Assembly (NCBI RefSeq): GCF_019308285.1 | Contig: NZ_WWEM01000038.1 | Location: forward strand, 179,426-243,425 | DNA: 64,000 nucleotides | From: Flavobacterium quisquiliarum | Lineage (GTDB): Bacteria; Bacteroidota; Bacteroidia; Flavobacteriales; Flavobacteriaceae | Direction of reading: 5' to 3' | In this document: piece by piece, positions 51,801-59,383 of the stretch | Layout: every line of letters begins with the position of its first letter | Position numbering within the stretch: the stretch's first letter is position 1 | Translations under genes and position numbers: made by a program | Notes under the pieces: model-generated | Database searches by the model: none | Told to the model about the DNA's origin: nothing | Seen by the model: the letters and a program-made list of their open reading frames with translations, nothing else

Positions 51801-53467
51801 GCATTTGCTGCAGCTGCTTTCGCTTTTGCAGCTTCAGCATCGGCTTTAGCCTTATCTGCCGCATCTAATTTCGCTTGTAAAGCTTCAGCATCTGCCTTAG
51901 CTTTTGCATCTGCAGCTAATTTTATTTTTAAAGCTTCTGCGTCTGCTTGCGCTTTATCAGCTGCTAATTGTTCTGGCGTTTTTTGTGCTGCGCCTGCTTT
52001 GTTTGCTGCCGCTTGTGCTCTTGCAGCTGCTGCAGCATCAACTCTTGCTTTATTATCAGCTGCCAGTTTTATTCTGCGTTGTTCTGCATCAGCTCTTGCC
52101 TTATCAGCTGCTAATTGCGCTTGTGTTTTTTGTGTTTCAGCAACAGCTTTATTTGCGGCTGCCGTTTGTGCTCTCGCTGCAGCTGCGGCATCTGCCTTAG
52201 CTTTTGCCTCTGCTGCAAGTTTTATTTTAATAGCCTCAGCATCTGCTTTAGCTTTATTGTCTGCTTCTAGTTTTGCTTTTGCTTTCGCTTCGGCATCTGC
52301 TTTTGCTTTGTTATCAGCCTCTAATTTAGCTTTCGCTTTTGCTTCTGCATCTGCCTTCACTTTCTCTGCTGCCAAAAGTTTTGCTTGTTTTGCTTCAGCA
52401 TCTGCTTGTGCTTTTGCTTCGGCAGCCAATCTGTTCTTTTCAGCGATTTCAGCTCTGTTTACCTGAGTTGCTTCTGAATTTTGTTTAGCTGGAACTCGTT
52501 TTGGCTTAGCTGGATCAATCAATGATCCTTCATCATCATCTCCGTAATAGTAATTTCTGTTTTTGAATTTGTAGGCAATTGCGAATTCATGTGATCCGCC
52601 CATATTAGAGAAATTGCCCATTCCTCTTTCGTAATTATATTCTATAGCAATACTTGGAGAAATATTGATACCAAGTCCTGCCGAAACTCCATATAATGTA
52701 TTATATCCTGCTTGAGCCCAAACTCCTTGCTGAAGGGTAAGCATACCCAAACCAGAAATAACTGTTTTGTCTTTTTTTAATTCTGTTCTTACAATACCAG
52801 AGAATTTACTTCTGTCAAAAAAACCATAACTATCAATATAGCCAGTGTACATTGCATGTAGTTGAATGGCTCTTTCGGGATCTTCTTTTACCATTCCTGA
52901 CCCAAAATTGTACAGTACTAAGTTGTTAATTGCCAATCCAAAATCCAAAAATTCTGTACCGTAATTAATTCCAGGATTTACTGTAAGCAAAGTACTTTTT
53001 GGAAAATCACCCTGTAGAATTGTAGAATCATCAGAAATGATTTTTCCAGTATTTAATCCGCTTTGATAAACGCCTACATTTAAGCCAAAAGTCAAATTAC
53101 TGTCCTGTTCTAAAACAATATTATGAGCAAAGTTTCCTATAGCTCCAAAAACGGTCATTAGTCCATAGTTCTGTTGAAAAAGACCTGCCGCAAATGCTTC
53201 ATTTTCTCTAAAACGTCCAGAATAATTAAACAAATAAGTCTGCGGTGCATCCTCAAATTGTACCCATTGTCTTTTGTTGTAAAAACTGATATAAGGGTTT
53301 GATTCACGAACAAAACTGAACGCTGGATTGATTATATACCTGTTAAACTTTAAAGAATTTCTGATAGGTAACGAAAACGAAACAACTCCATCCTCAGAAG
53401 CGTTCTGAGCATAGAGTACATTTGATAAACCATAAAATAAAGTGATGAATAGTAGGATTTTCTTCAT
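48842..53467 (-). CDS. sprD: SprD, PorP-like barrel with long Ala/Lys/Glu repeat and SPOR-like C-terminus
   Basis: SprD is required for normal SprB function in F. johnsoniae. The 1541-residue protein has three parts. Residues 1-330 form a signal peptide (ending LYAQ) and a PorP/SprF-type beta-barrel (IINPAFSFVRESNPYISFYN, the usual start of the family). Residues about 342-1252 are almost pure Ala/Lys/Glu/Asp/Arg repeat, TolA-like; from about residue 780 the unit settles to 17 residues (AKAKADAEALQAKLAAD type). Residues 1250-1541 contain more coiled coil and end with a SPOR-like fold (YYLIVAVHSSVEKRDEF to YYIYYEKFDGLQDATKALEA), a peptidoglycan-binding class. The gene starts 1 bp after sprC. 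Confidence 0.9.
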   Translation of the reverse strand: MKKILLFITLFYGLSNVLYAQNASEDGVVSFSLPIRNSLKFNRYIINPAFSFVRESNPYISFYNKRQWVQFEDAPQTYLFNYSGRFRENEAFAAGLFQQNYGLMTVFGAIGNFAHNIVLEQDSNLTFGLNVGVYQSGLNTGKIISDDSTILQGDFPKSTLLTVNPGINYGTEFLDFGLAINNLVLYNFGSGMVKEDPERAIQLHAMYTGYIDSYGFFDRSKFSGIVRTELKKDKTVISGLGMLTLQQGVWAQAGYNTLYGVSAGLGINISPSIAIEYNYERGMGNFSNMGGSHEFAIAYKFKNRNYYYGDDDEGSLIDPAKPKRVPAKQNSEATQVNRAEIAEKNRLAAEAKAQADAEAKQAKLLAAEKVKADAEAKAKAKLEADNKAKADAEAKAKAKLEADNKAKADAEAIKIKLAAEAKAKADAAAAARAQTAAANKAVAETQKTQAQLAADKARADAEQRRIKLAADNKARVDAAAAARAQAAANKAGAAQKTPEQLAADKAQADAEALKIKLAADAKAKADAEALQAKLDAADKAKADAEAAKAKAAAANAATPTQQKTAAQLAVERARANSEAAAKARLAAAEKLKADAEAARQARLAAAEKAKADAEAARQKLIADNQAKAETTEAKRKADAKAKAEAADLQSIIAADAKAKADSDALQARLAAEAKAKAAAEAKTKSSIDAANKAKLAADAKAKAAEDAALKERLAAEAKAKADEEARQALIAAEAKAKSDAEALKVKQAEEARQAQLAAEAKAKADAEALQAKLVADAKAKADAEAAAKAKLEAENKAKADAEAEKARLAADAKAKADAEAEKARLAADAKAKADMEALQAKLIADARVKADAEATAKAKAEAEAKKLQEEEEARQAKLNADAKAKADAEALKVKQATEAKAKADAEAEKARLAAEAKAKADAEALRIKQAADEKARVEEEARQAKLAADAKVKADAEAEKARLAAEAKAKADAEALRIKQAADEKARVEEEARQAKLAADAKAKADAEAKLAEEAKAKADMVALQAKLLADAKVKADAEATAKAKAEAEAKKLQEEEEARQAKLAADAKAKADAEALKAKQAADAKAKADAEAEKARLAAEAKAKADAEALLAKQAAEEKARVEEEARQAKLAADAKAKVDAEALKAKQAADAKAKADEEARQAKLAADAKAKADAEALQAKLAADAKAKADMQAEQARLLAAAKAKADAEATEKLKAEEETRRLREEEERQTRLAAEKAKADAEAAALAAKAKDDTGKAIESLTQSVENTSKVQSDLLSQFKATVANKQKDLNDLKEENDLSERGIYREPKPFKSVAAENSQIEALKLQIADANKSMKNEIDRLTALYNDRLKKFPKNDPLNKAYLDKINELKAAQLQMEREGAALIADLERIKTETEIERKRRIKRAAYENDQGRYAQDVAALKRIKETTKLSNAPMTANDFDFGEEQSNMQIIKNIKNSENGYYLIVAVHSSVEKRDEFLTKAVAAGRTDINFFYNVATSKYYIYYEKFDGLQDATKALEAKGNKPYNGKMAIVKVEN
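49712..52440 (-). repeat. sprD coding repeat (51-bp unit in the 3' half)
   Basis: About 2.7 kb of low-complexity coding DNA encodes the Ala/Lys/Glu helix. From about 51,130 down to 49,760 it is a tandem 51-bp unit with a few insertions and deletions, plus larger duplicated blocks. Two consecutive three-unit blocks around 50.4-50.76 kb are nearly the same at DNA level, with mostly synonymous differences. Slippage and recombination could change the repeat length between strains. Confidence 0.85.
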
Positions 53468-53468
53468 A

Positions 53469-54926
53469 TTATTTTATAACCGTTATTGATCCTTTTTTTT
53501 CACTTGCGTCGCCTTTAATGACATAGTAATAAACCGGATTTACATTTTTAAAATCTACATTGCTTTGAGGCCAATCGCCTTGATAATTCATAACATCGAG
53601 CACTTTGTCTCCGTTTGAACTTATAATAATGACTTGGGTATTTGCATTTTTGTATTCATCAGGAATATTCCAATACGGGTTCAAACCGCTTAACTTGATA
53701 ATATTAGGAATAACACTCGATGGACCTGAATCTCCGTTTATTCTAAATGAAAATTCTTTGCTGGCAACACAACCTGCAGCCTGAGAAATCTTTACTTTAT
53801 AATTACCTTTTACTGTAACCAAGTAAGAACTACTTGTCTCTCCAGAAATAATATTGTCGTTTAAGTACCATTCGTAAGTAGCATTTGCAGCATCTGTAGT
53901 AACGGTTACATTCAAAGTTTCACCTTCGCTTAATTTATACCCATCTTGGACATCAATACTTGCATCAAATCCGTTGCTTTTAAGATCAATTGTTCCAGTT
54001 GCTTTACATCCACCAAAATCTACATCAACTGTATAAACTCCTGATTCGTTTGTAGAATAAGTACGAGTAGTAGCTCCTGTAATCACTGTACCATTCTTTT
54101 TCCAAACATAGCTATTTCCAGAAGTCGCTGTCAAAACAGTTCCTGATCCACTAGCACAAAATGGATTTCCTAAACTTGAATCTATTGTTACTGCAGAACC
54201 CGATGAAGATGTAGTAACAATAACACGATTAGAATAAGATAACGAAGTACAGCTTCCGTAGTTAGTTTCAACATAATAAGTACCCGGTGTTGTAACTGTA
54301 TAACTTGAAGTGCTGTTTCCTGCCAATAAAGTTGGTGGTACACTTGTTCCATTATCTCTATACCAATTGTATGATAATGAAGGGTATTTTAACGGAGAAT
54401 CATTTTCTGGTGTTGTAGAATCTGGATCTATAGACAATACAAAACTACCTCCAGCACAAAAAGAAGCATTTCCATTAAAATTATTAATAGTATACTGTTT
54501 ATCGTGTATTTTATAATAAATAGGAAAAGAACTCTTTTGAGTTGAAGAGAAAAAATTAGTACTGACAACTCCCGTCGAGCTTCTAACTCTTAGTTTGTAA
54601 ATATCAGAACCAACTATGTTTTGTGGAACATTGAAAGTTATCGTTTTTCTATCTGGAGCATCATCTTTCGTAACTCCTGTTAATTTAATTGGAGTAGTAA
54701 AACTTCCATCTTTATCTGATAATTCTACTTCGAATGTTGTCCCAGTGGCAAAACCACTGTGAAGAAATGTCGCATCGTATGTCTGGCTCGTAACACCAGC
54801 ACATATCCTGTCAAAATTTAGGATCTCTGGTGTTATTTTTTGAGCATAGACATTCGATTCAGCAAAAAATAGGATGCTAAATAGAATTAAAACTTTAAAA
54901 AAAGATAAAGTAATTTTTTGAATCAT
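53469..54926 (-). CDS. sprC: SprC, exported Ig/PKD-like protein with T9SS type B C-terminal domain
   Basis: This corresponds by position and architecture to SprC of F. johnsoniae, a gene in the sprB operon needed for normal gliding. The 485-residue protein has a signal peptide (1-28, ending NVYAQ), an N-terminal beta domain, and several Ig-like repeats with cysteine-containing patterns (NASFCAGGSFVLSIDPD, GNPFCASGSGTVLTATSGNS, YEWYLNDNIISGETSSSYLV). The end (SSVIPNIIKLSGLNPYWNIP to KGSITVIK) has the layout of the gliding-motility-associated C-terminal domain. It should thus be exported by the T9SS. It overlaps the preceding gene by 4 bp and lies 1 bp ahead of sprD. Confidence 0.85.
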   Translation of the reverse strand: MIQKITLSFFKVLILFSILFFAESNVYAQKITPEILNFDRICAGVTSQTYDATFLHSGFATGTTFEVELSDKDGSFTTPIKLTGVTKDDAPDRKTITFNVPQNIVGSDIYKLRVRSSTGVVSTNFFSSTQKSSFPIYYKIHDKQYTINNFNGNASFCAGGSFVLSIDPDSTTPENDSPLKYPSLSYNWYRDNGTSVPPTLLAGNSTSSYTVTTPGTYYVETNYGSCTSLSYSNRVIVTTSSSGSAVTIDSSLGNPFCASGSGTVLTATSGNSYVWKKNGTVITGATTRTYSTNESGVYTVDVDFGGCKATGTIDLKSNGFDASIDVQDGYKLSEGETLNVTVTTDAANATYEWYLNDNIISGETSSSYLVTVKGNYKVKISQAAGCVASKEFSFRINGDSGPSSVIPNIIKLSGLNPYWNIPDEYKNANTQVIIISSNGDKVLDVMNYQGDWPQSNVDFKNVNPVYYYVIKGDASEKKGSITVIK

Positions 54927-55333
54927 ATAGTGCGTGTTCTAGCTAAATCTATACGCTCAAAAAACAAAATATCTATGAATGTTTCTGAAAAATCATACTT
55001 ATAGTTTTCGATTATATCCTTTGCCAAAATCGAAGTAGCTGTTAAAGATGAATCTTCTTTACATTCGTTTGATACCGAATTTGATTCAGCGGCAATAGTA
55101 AGGCTATCCTTGGGGGTGGACATCCTTACTATTAACTGATTAAAATTATCTGAACTGCTGTTTTTAATTACAGCATTATTAGTATTGTTTTGGTTATTTT
55201 CTACTAACGCTACACAGCTATCAGAACCAGCTCCCGTTGTAGGTTTTTGTGCTGTATTCTGTGCGTATAGAGTTAACGAAATAGGTGAAACCAAAAATAT
55301 TATATATATAAAATATTTTTTCGTAGATACCAT
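54923..55333 (-). CDS. exported protein of unknown function at the head of sprCDBF, 136 aa
   Basis: I do not recognise this protein. A signal peptide (1-25, ending LYAQ) is followed by a polar, Asn/Ser-rich and acidic mature region (VENNQNNTNNAVIKNSSSDN) with two spaced cysteines (residues 40 and 91), then a C-terminal part with aromatic residues (FSETFIDILFFERIDLART). Its last 4 bp overlap the sprC start (ATGA), so it is translationally coupled to sprC and is probably a motility component. Low complexity limits homology recognition. Confidence 0.65.
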   Translation of the reverse strand: MVSTKKYFIYIIFLVSPISLTLYAQNTAQKPTTGAGSDSCVALVENNQNNTNNAVIKNSSSDNFNQLIVRMSTPKDSLTIAAESNSVSNECKEDSSLTATSILAKDIIENYKYDFSETFIDILFFERIDLARTRTI

Positions 55334-55435
55334 TATGTTTTGATCTTTATTTGGGTCCGTTAGAGACGATACATAAATTGTGTCTGGGGACTTAATTAAT
55401 AAAATTTACGCTCGGAAATAAAAATCGAAATCTAT

Positions 55436-56728
55436 TTATCTATTGCCGCTTGAAGCCGTGATTTTTCCTAATTGTAATCTGTAATCTGGTTTTTTAGGGT
55501 TTGCGATATCAATGAAAGTTTCATTGTTACTGCTTTGAGAATAAACATTAAAGAATACACTGTTACCATACCAGCTCTCTAAATCTTCGTTGTTAGAATT
55601 GTACTCAGTAAAGATGTTTCCGTTACATAAGTTAAAGTACATTTCTTCAAATTTGATTTTTTTAAGATTGGCATCGTTGATCTCAATTTTACTGTCTAAT
55701 AAAACAGCAGGATTGAATCCAGAGATTACACTACGCTTTAATTCAAGAGAAGCACTTTCTGCAACATAAACACATTCTTTAACTAACCCTGCCTGGATAT
55801 CAGATTTAATGTTTTCACTGTCATTAAGCATTGTGATATTTGTAGCAGCTACAAGAGTTTGTTTTTTTGTAAAGTCTGTTTCGTTCTTTTTCTCATAAGA
55901 TTTCACCTCCATACAACGAGATCCATCTTTGTTACTTGATAAGTAAGAAGATCTAATTGCTAAAGAGTTGAATAAACGACATTGTACACCTTGTGTGAAT
56001 TTGAAGTCGTCATTGATAGATTTATAAGAAACTAATTTTGATGCATTAACATCACCACCAAAGAAAGCGAATGAATCACCTCCAGAGTAGCTTACCATAA
56101 CGTTGTCAATAACTGTTTTGCTACCAACTCCAGCAATAGTTAAACCATTGAATGTATCTGCACCTTTTACTTTTTTACCTGCAAACTCGATTCTCACGAA
56201 TCTTAAAATTCCAGAGTTTGAAGCTACGTTGTCTCCACCATAAGTAGTAAGTGTTGGATCTAAATCAAGGTTGTAAGAACCTACGTTTCCAAATTTATTG
56301 ATTGGTGCATCACCAAGGATTACAACTCCACCCCAGTCTCCAGCTTTTTTCATGCTGCGGTTTGAAGTAAATACAATTGGATCTGTTTCTAAACCATCTG
56401 CAATAATTTGTGCACCTTTAGTAACTACCAATGTTCCTTTTGTTTCGAAATCACCAATAATTAAAGTTCCTGGTTCAATTGTTAAAACAGCATTGTTTGT
56501 AACATATACGTTTCCTTGCAAAACGTAGATATTTCTTTTCAGCAATTTAGTATTAACAGAAATGTTTCCTGCTAAAATTTGGTTTGCTTCTCCATAGTCC
56601 ACTTTGTTGGGCTTAAATTCGGTCCAGTTATTCAACCAATTGTTGTAGCCCATAATTCCTTTCTCTTGTTGAGCACTCATACTCGTAACCGTCAAAAGAA
56701 CGCAGATTAATTGAGTAATTTTTTTCAT
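55436..56728 (-). CDS. exported right-handed beta-helix protein, 430 aa
   Basis: This predicted secreted protein has a signal peptide (1-19, ending SMSAQ) and an extended run of short turns and strands typical of right-handed parallel beta-helices: the LTIEPGTLIIGDFETKGTL start, the DWGGVVILGDAPINKFGN turn, and repeated small-residue turns such as GLTIAGVGSKTVIDNVMVSY. Similar exported beta-helix proteins are common in Bacteroidetes. No T9SS C-terminal domain is obvious. It lies 102 bp ahead of the gene overlapping sprC, on the same strand, and may be part of the same long transcript. Confidence 0.7.
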   Translation of the reverse strand: MKKITQLICVLLTVTSMSAQQEKGIMGYNNWLNNWTEFKPNKVDYGEANQILAGNISVNTKLLKRNIYVLQGNVYVTNNAVLTIEPGTLIIGDFETKGTLVVTKGAQIIADGLETDPIVFTSNRSMKKAGDWGGVVILGDAPINKFGNVGSYNLDLDPTLTTYGGDNVASNSGILRFVRIEFAGKKVKGADTFNGLTIAGVGSKTVIDNVMVSYSGGDSFAFFGGDVNASKLVSYKSINDDFKFTQGVQCRLFNSLAIRSSYLSSNKDGSRCMEVKSYEKKNETDFTKKQTLVAATNITMLNDSENIKSDIQAGLVKECVYVAESASLELKRSVISGFNPAVLLDSKIEINDANLKKIKFEEMYFNLCNGNIFTEYNSNNEDLESWYGNSVFFNVYSQSSNNETFIDIANPKKPDYRLQLGKITASSGNR

Positions 56729-56920
56729 GATAAGGGGGTATTAGGGTTAATAATAAATTTAGGTATGCGTAAACGAAAAAACTCCTCTCGAACTTTCCGA
56801 AATTATCAGAACCTTCGAGAATGAGTCTTTTTTTATTTTGTTTTTCAAAAGCATTCCACTTAGATTTTATCCATCTACGTAAAGACTTCGAAAAAGGTTT
56901 TAAAAAAAAATTAATCTTTA

Positions 56921-57373
56921 TTACATTTCGTTCAAATCGTTGAACTCGTGTAATGATTTCAATGTACTTTCGTAAAATAAAATAGCTGCGATTAAATTTC
57001 CTTTGTCAGAGTAAGGCATCATCTTTCTTTGGAATTCTACAGTTGTGTCCAAAAATGTTGATGTACCAACTGCTTGGGCATCTAACACTTTTTTGTGTTC
57101 GTTATCGTCTGGAATACCAAGATCGGCCATAGTAACTCCCGGTTTTGTAACCAAAGCAATGTAAGGAAGAGTTTTTACTAAAACTTTAATACGTTCGATA
57201 TATAACTCCAAAAGTTCCCCCTTTTGCATACCACTTAATTCTTTTTGATCATGGTATTTACGAATAAGAGCTGTTGTACTAATAATACTTCTTGGCGCGT
57301 TTTTAGCCTGTGCCGAAACGGCTGCAGTAGTTAAAATAAAAAGTGCACTTAGCAGAGTAATTTTCCCTTTCAT
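56921..57373 (-). CDS. exported protein of unknown function, 150 aa
   Basis: No family is recognised. A signal peptide (1-21, ending VSAQ) is followed by a small helical protein with regularly spaced charged residues (QKGELLELYIERIKVLVKTL) and a C-terminal helix ending HEFNDLNEM. It is the first gene of the minus-strand cluster that ends in sprF and has the best promoter there (TTG, 19 bp, TATTTTTG). Its link to gliding is only by position; the next gene is 192 bp away. Confidence 0.65.
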   Translation of the reverse strand: MKGKITLLSALFILTTAAVSAQAKNAPRSIISTTALIRKYHDQKELSGMQKGELLELYIERIKVLVKTLPYIALVTKPGVTMADLGIPDDNEHKKVLDAQAVGTSTFLDTTVEFQRKMMPYSDKGNLIAAILFYESTLKSLHEFNDLNEM

Positions 57374-57406
57374 AGATTCTTATTTATAATTGGTTCTTGA
57401 TAAAAA

Positions 57407-57436
57407 CAAAAATATAGAAATTAACTTAAACTCCAA
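57407..57436 (-). promoter_or_regulatory. promoter at the head of the gliding cluster (TTG, 19 bp, TATTTTTG)
   Basis: On the minus strand a TTG (57434-57436) and a TATTTTTG (57407-57414) are separated by exactly 19 bp, matching the Flavobacterium consensus. It lies 33 bp ahead of the 150-residue protein gene. Confidence 0.75.
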
Positions 57437-57776
57437 GTGCAATGATTTATTTTTTCAAAAAAAAACCTTAAAAAAACCTTAAAAATCAGTCTTATGTCGA
57501 GAAAATGTGCGTTTTAACGGGCTTTTTGTTAAAATCGTTAAAGTCATAATAGTAAGATTATAGCTATAAAAAAAACGTCTTTTCCTTTTTAAATAATAAA
57601 AAAAAACTTACGTTTATCGATTTTCTCAAAAAAAATATTAACAAAAACATCTCGATAACTGCTCATCTTGAGCTATTTATTAACAAAATTATTCTCGATA
57701 ACGACCAAAAAAAATCTTAAAGAGCACCTAGATTTTGAAAATTATGAGTATAAAATAATCTTTGACTTGAAAATTT
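57437..57776. other. AT-rich divergent intergenic region with a paired direct repeat
   Basis: This gap separates the gliding cluster from holB. Two related 23-bp stretches, ATTAACAAAAACATCTCGAT at 57637-57659 and ATTAACAAAATTATTCTCGAT at 57679-57702, begin 42 bp apart. Two AAAAAACCTTA-type units sit near 57465-57485. An open frame reading into holB is present, but no gene of its own is supported. Confidence 0.45.
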
Positions 57777-57804
57777 TTGACTACATCATTTTCTTCTATC
57801 TTTG
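57777..57804 (+). promoter_or_regulatory. holB promoter (TTG, 17 bp, TATCTTTG)
   Basis: The -33 TTG at 57777-57779 and -7 TATCTTTG at 57797-57804 are 17 bp apart. The holB ATG starts only 4 bp after the -7 box, so the transcript is predicted to begin at or within a base or two of the start codon. Confidence 0.7.
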
Positions 57805-57808
57805 CTTC

Positions 57809-58957
57809 ATGCAATTTTCTCAAATTTTAGGTCAAGATTATATCAAAAGCCACTTGATAAAAAGTGCTGCTTCTGGTAGAATTCCGCATGCACAATTATT
57901 TGTTGGTCCAGAAGGAAGCGGTACATTAATAACTGCCATTGCCTATGCCCAGTATATTTTGTGTGGGAATACAGGTAATGAAAATTCGAACGGAAATGAT
58001 TCTTGCAATCTAAAGTTTGATAACATATCGCATCCCGATCTGCATTTTATATATCCAACCGTTACTACCGAAGATGTAAAAACAAAACCGAAAAGTTTAG
58101 ATTTTATACAAGACTGGCGAAGTTTTATTCAGGAAATGCCTTATGGAGGTTTATTTGACTGGTACAAAATTCTAGGTGTTCAAAACAAGCAGGGAGAAAT
58201 TCGTGTCGAAGATGCGCAAGAAGTTTTAAAATCGCTTTCGCTGAAATCTTATGAAGGCGGTTACAAAATTATGATTATTTGGATGGCAGATAAAATGAAT
58301 ATTGCCGCTTCGAATAAACTTTTGAAACTTTTAGAAGAACCTTCAGATAAAACTATGTTTATTCTGATTTCTGAAAATGAGGAAGATATTATACAAACCA
58401 TACGCTCACGCTGTCAGGTAATTCATTTTAATGGACTTCCAGAAAAAGTAATTGCTGAGGCTTTAGTAGATCGCGAAAATACTGATCCCAATTTAGCCAA
58501 AAAAATTGCGCACCAAGCGCAGGGAAATTTTAGCAAAGCTTTGCATTTGTTAAAAGAAGACGATGACGATTTACCATTTGAGCAATGGTTTGTCAATTGG
58601 GTACGTGCTGCCTTTAGAGCAAAAGGAAACGCGGCCGCTATCCAAGACTTAATTTCTTGGAGCGAGCAAATCGCTGCGCTGGGACGCGAAAGTCAGAAAA
58701 AATTTATTCAGTACTGTATAGAAATGTTTCGTCAAGCTCTTATGCTGAATTATCAAGCATCGAGCTTAGTTTACATAGAGCCAAAAGTAGATAAATTTAA
58801 ATTGGAAAATTTTGCTCCATTTGTTAATGGAAATAATATCCACGAAATATTCAAAGAACTTTCAGATGCTATGTATCATATTGAAAGAAACGGAAATGCA
58901 AAAATAATTCTAACCGATTTATCGATCAAACTCACACGTTTAATTCATAAAAAATAG
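57809..58957 (+). CDS. holB: DNA polymerase III subunit delta' (HolB)
   Basis: HolB is a clamp-loader subunit that, with gamma/tau and delta, loads the sliding clamp onto primed DNA. From the ATG at 57809 the protein has 382 residues and starts MQFSQILGQDY, the usual N-terminus in this group. The AAA+ domain carries a degenerate P-loop (VGPEGSGT, without the catalytic lysine), as expected for delta', then KLLKLLEEPSDKTMFILISE and TIRSRCQVIHF (sensor 1 and SRC motif). The zinc-module cysteines are reduced to CGN and SCNLK. An upstream TTG at 57668 is rejected because it would add 47 non-conserved residues ahead of a good promoter. The predicted transcript is leaderless. Confidence 0.93.
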   Translation: MQFSQILGQDYIKSHLIKSAASGRIPHAQLFVGPEGSGTLITAIAYAQYILCGNTGNENSNGNDSCNLKFDNISHPDLHFIYPTVTTEDVKTKPKSLDFIQDWRSFIQEMPYGGLFDWYKILGVQNKQGEIRVEDAQEVLKSLSLKSYEGGYKIMIIWMADKMNIAASNKLLKLLEEPSDKTMFILISENEEDIIQTIRSRCQVIHFNGLPEKVIAEALVDRENTDPNLAKKIAHQAQGNFSKALHLLKEDDDDLPFEQWFVNWVRAAFRAKGNAAAIQDLISWSEQIAALGRESQKKFIQYCIEMFRQALMLNYQASSLVYIEPKVDKFKLENFAPFVNGNNIHEIFKELSDAMYHIERNGNAKIILTDLSIKLTRLIHKK

Positions 58958-58964
58958 ATTTCAA

Positions 58965-59348
58965 ATGAACAATATTGCCTCAATTTTAATTTTAGCTTTT
59001 TTAGCTTTAACTTTCTTACAGTCAGGTTACGAAAAAATATTTTATTGGAATGATAATGTAACTTGGCTCAAAGAGCATTTTTCGAAAACAATATTAAGAA
59101 ATCATGTTCCACTGGCATTAGCACATCTTTTAATTGTAGAGTTAATTTCTGGAATTTTATGTGTTGTTGGCGGTATTCAATTATTCACAAATAACGGACG
59201 AGAATTTGGTTTATATGGAGCTATATTTTCATGCATCTCTTTGTTAATGATGCTTTTCGGACAAAGATTAGCAAAAGATTACGATGGCGCGAGAACTATT
59301 GTAATTTATTTTATACCAGCTGTAATGGCGGTTTACTGGTTGAATTAA
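58965..59348 (+). CDS. DoxX-like membrane protein
   Basis: This 127-residue integral membrane protein of the DoxX/YphA type has four helices (about residues 4-20, 49-72, 78-97, 107-125). The block FLQSGYEKIFYWNDNVTWLK near the N-terminus is typical of the group. DoxX-like proteins are linked to thiosulfate:quinone oxidation or to redox stress in other bacteria, but most, as here, have no assigned role. It starts 7 bp after holB and is co-transcribed with it and with the thioesterase downstream. Confidence 0.8.
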   Translation: MNNIASILILAFLALTFLQSGYEKIFYWNDNVTWLKEHFSKTILRNHVPLALAHLLIVELISGILCVVGGIQLFTNNGREFGLYGAIFSCISLLMMLFGQRLAKDYDGARTIVIYFIPAVMAVYWLN

Positions 59349-59383
59349 GACAACCACAATTTTTAAATTTTTAGATAAAAAAA

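Noticed and set aside
49712..52440. Regular short repeats that could suggest a CRISPR array
   Set aside because: The units are adjacent coding repeats without unique spacers, and they are in frame throughout.
49650..52466. Several long open frames on the plus strand, Leu- or Ser/Ala-rich, opposite sprD
   Set aside because: They are shadows of the low-complexity sprD repeat read backwards; composition is monotonous with no start signals, and sprD on the other strand has recognisable domains at both ends.
57668..57808. Longer HolB start (TTG at 57668)
   Set aside because: The extra 47 residues are encoded by AT-rich promoter sequence; conserved sequence and the promoter point to the ATG at 57809.
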